Origin: Hermatobates lingyangjiaoensis
Taxonomy: Eukaryota; Arthropoda; Insecta; Hemiptera; Hermatobatidae
Assembly (NCBI GenBank): GCA_026182355.1
Contig: JAPFBL010000068.1
Coordinates: 9,399,001 to 9,463,000 of the forward strand
Direction of reading: 5' to 3'
Length of the DNA stretch: 64,000 nucleotides
Shown: positions 60,409 through 64,000 of the stretch, one piece after another
Numbering within the stretch: position 1 is the first letter of the stretch
Layout of the letters: every line of letters begins with the position of its first letter
Position numbers and translations under genes: made by a program
The notes under the pieces: model-generated
What the model was told of the DNA's origin: nothing
Seen by the model: only the letters and a program-made list of their open reading frames with translations
The model's database searches: none

Positions 60409-60589
60409 TCCAATTTGAAAAAAATATGTATTTCCCTTTTGTTAAAATATAAGATAATTGAAATTGGAAGTATGATTGATAACAAATGGTTAAATGAACT
60501 CATAATGCATCATTTTTGGTGGTGTATATATTTTCAAAGGAGATTATAAAAAAACAGAATAATTTTAGCATATACTAGACTAACCATGA

Positions 60590-61258
60590 TTCGTTGGGTC
60601 ATCCATCACCTTCCTTATTAATGCAATCATGTTCACTTAAACGAAGATAAACTATAACTGACCCTACTGAGAGCAGCATGTAATTGGTCATGTTGAAATC
60701 CTGGTTTACCAAAATGGACTAAAACTTTCTGTTGAGTCTCTCCTTAAAATTTATGAATGGTCAAGGCAAATGGTCTAACTCCATTGGAAATTGAATCCTT
60801 GGAAAAGAAATGTTGCTCTCATTAGATAAAACAAATTTCAAACACGGAGTTAAAACTATTTCCCCTTGAAACCACTAGGCAATAATTTTACAAACAATGA
60901 CTTTATTGTAAAGGCCCTCAGTTATTAGTCTTGTTTCATTATATAAGCGCGGTAGATCAGCATTTCTCATACACATGACAGGAACGCCTTTTTTGGATTC
61001 ATGTTTGTGTTCTGGAAGTAAAGTGACAAAAGGAAGTACGTACAATAAAAAAACCATCGTCTAAACAACTGTAAGATTTCAAAAATGATACTACGATCTT
61101 TCCTAGAAAAACACTGGTTAGGTTTATTCTATAACAGAAATAGATTTTACATCTGGAGTCAGTTCTTTTACTTCACTTATGTTGAGAGAATTTATTTTTC
61201 ATTTTCTTTCTTTTTAATGACGCTATTTGTAAAGTCATATATTACTCACTGCATTCAT
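60590..61258 (-). pseudogene. Helitron helicase C-terminal remnant
   Basis: Minus-strand frames read ESKKGVPVMCMRNADLPRLY, NETRLITEGLYNKVIVCKII (61000-60875), then FQGEIVLTPCLKFVLSN, FPRIQFPMELDHL, and a damaged copy of the last helicase block (FINF-GE-TQQKVLVHFGK-GFQHD). An intact member would read HKSQGE and QHGQLY at these points. It matches 36035-36700, extending into the non-coding left part, so both come from one Helitron family. Two stops and at least one shift disable it. Confidence 0.8.
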
Positions 61259-61440
61259 TAATATTTATTTAAATGATGCATAATTCATTGACAGGTATTA
61301 TGCATGTCAATGTATTAACTTGAAATTAACAGGTATTCCAAGTTTCACGTGTGCAAAACATCTAAGGCAAAACATCATTAGTTGACTTTTACATAAAAAA
61401 AAATTATTTATGTCAGTTTTTGGAAGTACATTGTAAGAAG

Positions 61441-61600
61441 GCCCCCATAGCCGAGAGCGTAGCGTACTGGACTTACATGCAAAGGTCATGGGGTTGACTC
61501 CCTAAAAATTACGTACATTTTATTTTTTATTCAGACAATAAACGGTAGCAAAGAACACAAATAAATAAGATCAGTCATCAGAGTTTTATAAGTGTATAGA
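61441..61600 (+). repeat. tRNA-derived SINE
   Basis: Head CCCCATAGCCGAGAGCGTAG, TACTGGACTTACATGCAAAGG, and GGGGTTGACTCC, which is box B lacking one base. The body ACGTACATTTTATTTTTTATTCAGACAATAAACGGTAGCAAAGAA and ATCAGTCATCAGAGTTTTATAA matches the SINE at 34127-34285 in the same order. Pol III transcription is likely impaired by the box B deletion. Confidence 0.75.
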
Positions 61601-62229
61601 TTAACACGCTTTTACGAATTAATTCTATTGCATGAGTTCCTCTTTATAGACATGTTCCATTCAAAAACTTGAGAAAAAAAAAACTGAAACTAACTGCCAG
61701 TGTTCCTCTGAAGTTGTCTACACCCGTATATAAACTAGTGGTAAGATGTAGAGCTACTTTTATTTCGAGATAAGACTCGAGTCCTGAAGTGAATTAAAAA
61801 TAGAAACGTCTCTTTATGTACCTATGTAGATACATACACTAACCAAGTTAAAATTTGTTAGTTTAGATATTTAAATATCAGTCGTACTAATTAACTAGAA
61901 ATTTGAACAGTTACTGAATTGATAGTAATAAATAGTGTATAATTATTATAACATATTAACTAATAGTAATTTCTTATTTAGAGAATGTGTTGAGTATCAT
62001 TTTGTGGAAAGGCCTAGTTAAACTGGGCCACTGCTTTAACTCGAATAAATATTGTTCTTTTTTAAACTAATAAACTAATATGGGTATTGTTCTAGTATTT
62101 TCAATTAATAATTAGTAATGCTTGCTGAAAATATTGATGGAACGGTCTCAATAATCTTTATGAGAAAAATAATAATAAAATTATGTATTCTAATGTAGTG
62201 CAATCAGTTATTATGTGGTATTTACTTAT
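61601..62229. other. AT-rich DNA, nothing recognised
   Basis: No gene or repeat identified. Confidence 0.5.
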
Positions 62230-62417
62230 TGTAGGGTAAAAATCTAATAAAATGGTCTCCACTTATAAAGAAATTTTTTTTTTTTCTTAGTCAGTCTTAT
62301 TCAGAGGCACTCATCCTTAGTTAATGCCTGAGGAAGAACACTACGTTTTCGAAACGCGTTGTTTATATCATTAAATTTTTATATGTGGAGACCATTTCAT
62401 TAAATTTTTACCCTACA
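62230..62417. mobile_element. 188-bp MITE with ~33-bp terminal inverted repeats
   Basis: The left end TGTAGGGTAAAAATCTAATAAAATGGTCTCCAC and the reverse complement of the right end differ at two positions over 33 bp. The centre holds GCCTGAGGAAGAACACTACG and TTTTCGAAACGCGTTG, which can fold as a short hairpin. Too short to code. TA at the outer TAGGG/CCCTA may be the target duplication. Confidence 0.88.
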
Positions 62418-64000
62418 AAATTATTTATCCATCATATCTATGTGGGTTTTACATAGTTTATGATCAGTCGTATTAATAATGAAAAATATATAAACATCAT
62501 GTCTTACTAAAAATAAAATAAAAGATTCAGGTAGTAAAATACATTAGAGAATACCGTATTGGGACACTTGGAGAACGAGGGCAATTTAGAACAAATAGTA
62601 AGATAAGTATGGCACTAGGCGTTTTCCTTCTCTCACGATCTGTCTCTGGTCGCCTCTCGCAAATCCAATCACTCCTTCCTTCATCCTCCTGACCCACACT
62701 TTACTTTAAGTCTTTCCAACTTAATTTTCTTTACATGGTCATTCAGTCTGGTATCAAATGTATCCTCAAGAACTCTTACAGACTTGGACTATATTTTGAT
62801 CCAACTTATTTGTCTAAATTCGGATACTCAGATTTTTAACCAAAATTTGCATCATCACCATTGAAATATCGACAACACATTTAATCAGCTGTGTTGATCA
62901 TTCTATTCTGGTCAGGTTATTTGATTGTGGCAGTCCTAGTTGTAATGTCAGATATAATCAGCCTCTAATAACGAATTTTTTTTTTAATTGAGAATGTGAG
63001 GTCATGAAAGCCTCATGCATATCCTAGAAAGAGGAGAGAAAAGCCGCATAGTAGGGGTCTTTGGAACTATGTGTTGATCCGTTAGGAATCAGAATAACTG
63101 CCTTTAGAATTAGTAGAACTAAATGGTTTGGTATTTTACTAGAATACACATTAAATATGACTAAATAACACTAGAATGAAAATGGCTCCACCTCACAAGT
63201 TGGTGGTTTCTTGCTGAAAGAATTTCGCAAAACAAAGAAAACAAAAAAAACCAATAGTTATAGTGATAATTGTATGAACAGTAATAGTGTTAATATTACA
63301 AAAATTAAATTCATATGAATAGAATTATAAATTACTATTATAATATTTATCCCGATAATATTAAACAGAAATAACAATCAGAGAAATTGCTAAAAAAATC
63401 ATAAGTTTTTATTTTTTTATTATAGATTGTTAAACAATCATAATAATTAATCAAAATTAAATCATAATATTTGGTATTACATGATGATCACGGTATCATC
63501 ACATTTGTATTAACAAATAAAACGTTCAATAATTAAATTAATTGTTTTGATTAAGGTGTAATACACTTGAAGGTTAACTCCCAACATTAGTTTAATTTAA
63601 TTAGTAGTTGAATACTTTTATTGCCTTGTTGATTTCTATCTTGTTATTCTAGATAATGAATAGTATATACAGCAATTGACTAGGGTAAACAAAGTTTTAT
63701 TCTCTTTGAATTGATATAGCCATTGTATAGAGTGCTTCAATAGTCAATTTTAGACGTGCAAGAATGTTTAACTTGTTGATGGCAGGGCAAACAGGCTGCT
63801 GTAGCCAAGCAAGTCGTCACAAAGGGTTGTTTTTGTAATTACAGTTTTATGAGGAGAGCTATTAACAAGGGTAGCTGGTGATCGATCCAACACTTGTTGA
63901 TAGGCCGAATTATCTTCACTGTCTTCTTGCCTCTTACGCACTGTACTCTTACATTCCTTATTTTCAATACCACAGTCTTCTTACGTCCTATAACACCTTC
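62418..64000. other. AT-rich DNA with no supported gene
   Basis: No frame, RNA gene or repeat family recognised. 62620-62720 is somewhat pyrimidine-rich with more C. The last 200 bp (63780-64000) is less AT-rich than average, so something may begin beyond the window edge. Confidence 0.4.

Noticed and set aside
61441..61503. Functional tRNA gene
   Set aside because: The acceptor stem does not pair, box B lacks a base and a SINE body follows that recurs at 34.1 kb.

Overview
The window is eukaryotic, AT-rich (very roughly 70% A+T by eye) and gene-poor. It is dominated by microsatellites, foldback elements and decayed transposons. The one gene with firm support is an animal UNC119-family gene on the minus strand, so the source is a metazoan. 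The dense (AT)n and (GT)n tracts, the Helitron, Penelope-like and SINE content and the very AT-rich intron would fit a mollusc, perhaps a cephalopod. That placement is an inference at about 40% confidence and was not tested by any search.

Layout. 1-16.0 kb holds no recognisable gene: there is a long (GT)n tract, a 105-bp direct duplication, a purine-rich tract, a short possible LINE scrap and two foldback-type repeats. 16.1-26.6 kb is the UNC119-like gene, with coding exon 1 at 26300-26622 and coding exon 2 at 16089-16536. Its 9.76-kb intron carries a 40-bp perfect palindrome, a perfect 86-bp hairpin, a perfect 41-bp hairpin, a longer inverted repeat, a tRNA-like SINE and a decayed Helitron helicase. 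26.6-36 kb is repeats only: a foldback copy, a Penelope-like endonuclease scrap, a hAT-type MITE, a tRNA-derived SINE and a 1.6-kb unclassified element with a G-quadruplex motif. 36-46.3 kb is a transposon cluster: one Helitron helicase remnant of a first type, three copies of a second Helitron family (one on plus, two on minus, with 3' hairpins), a MITE, a 135-bp tandem array and a dead non-LTR reverse transcriptase. 46-64 kb is AT-rich DNA with another large foldback, a Penelope-like endonuclease C-terminus, an 0.9-kb inverted-repeat element, a Helitron remnant, a SINE and a 188-bp MITE.

No operon, CRISPR array, rRNA gene or functional tRNA gene was seen, and no intact transposase, reverse transcriptase or helicase. 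The most notable structure is the set of long hairpins inside the UNC119-like intron, because they would form double-stranded RNA in the primary transcript. The second is a Helitron family whose three local copies share a hairpin 3' terminus and an 8-bp repeat expanded to 1, 3 and 10 units.
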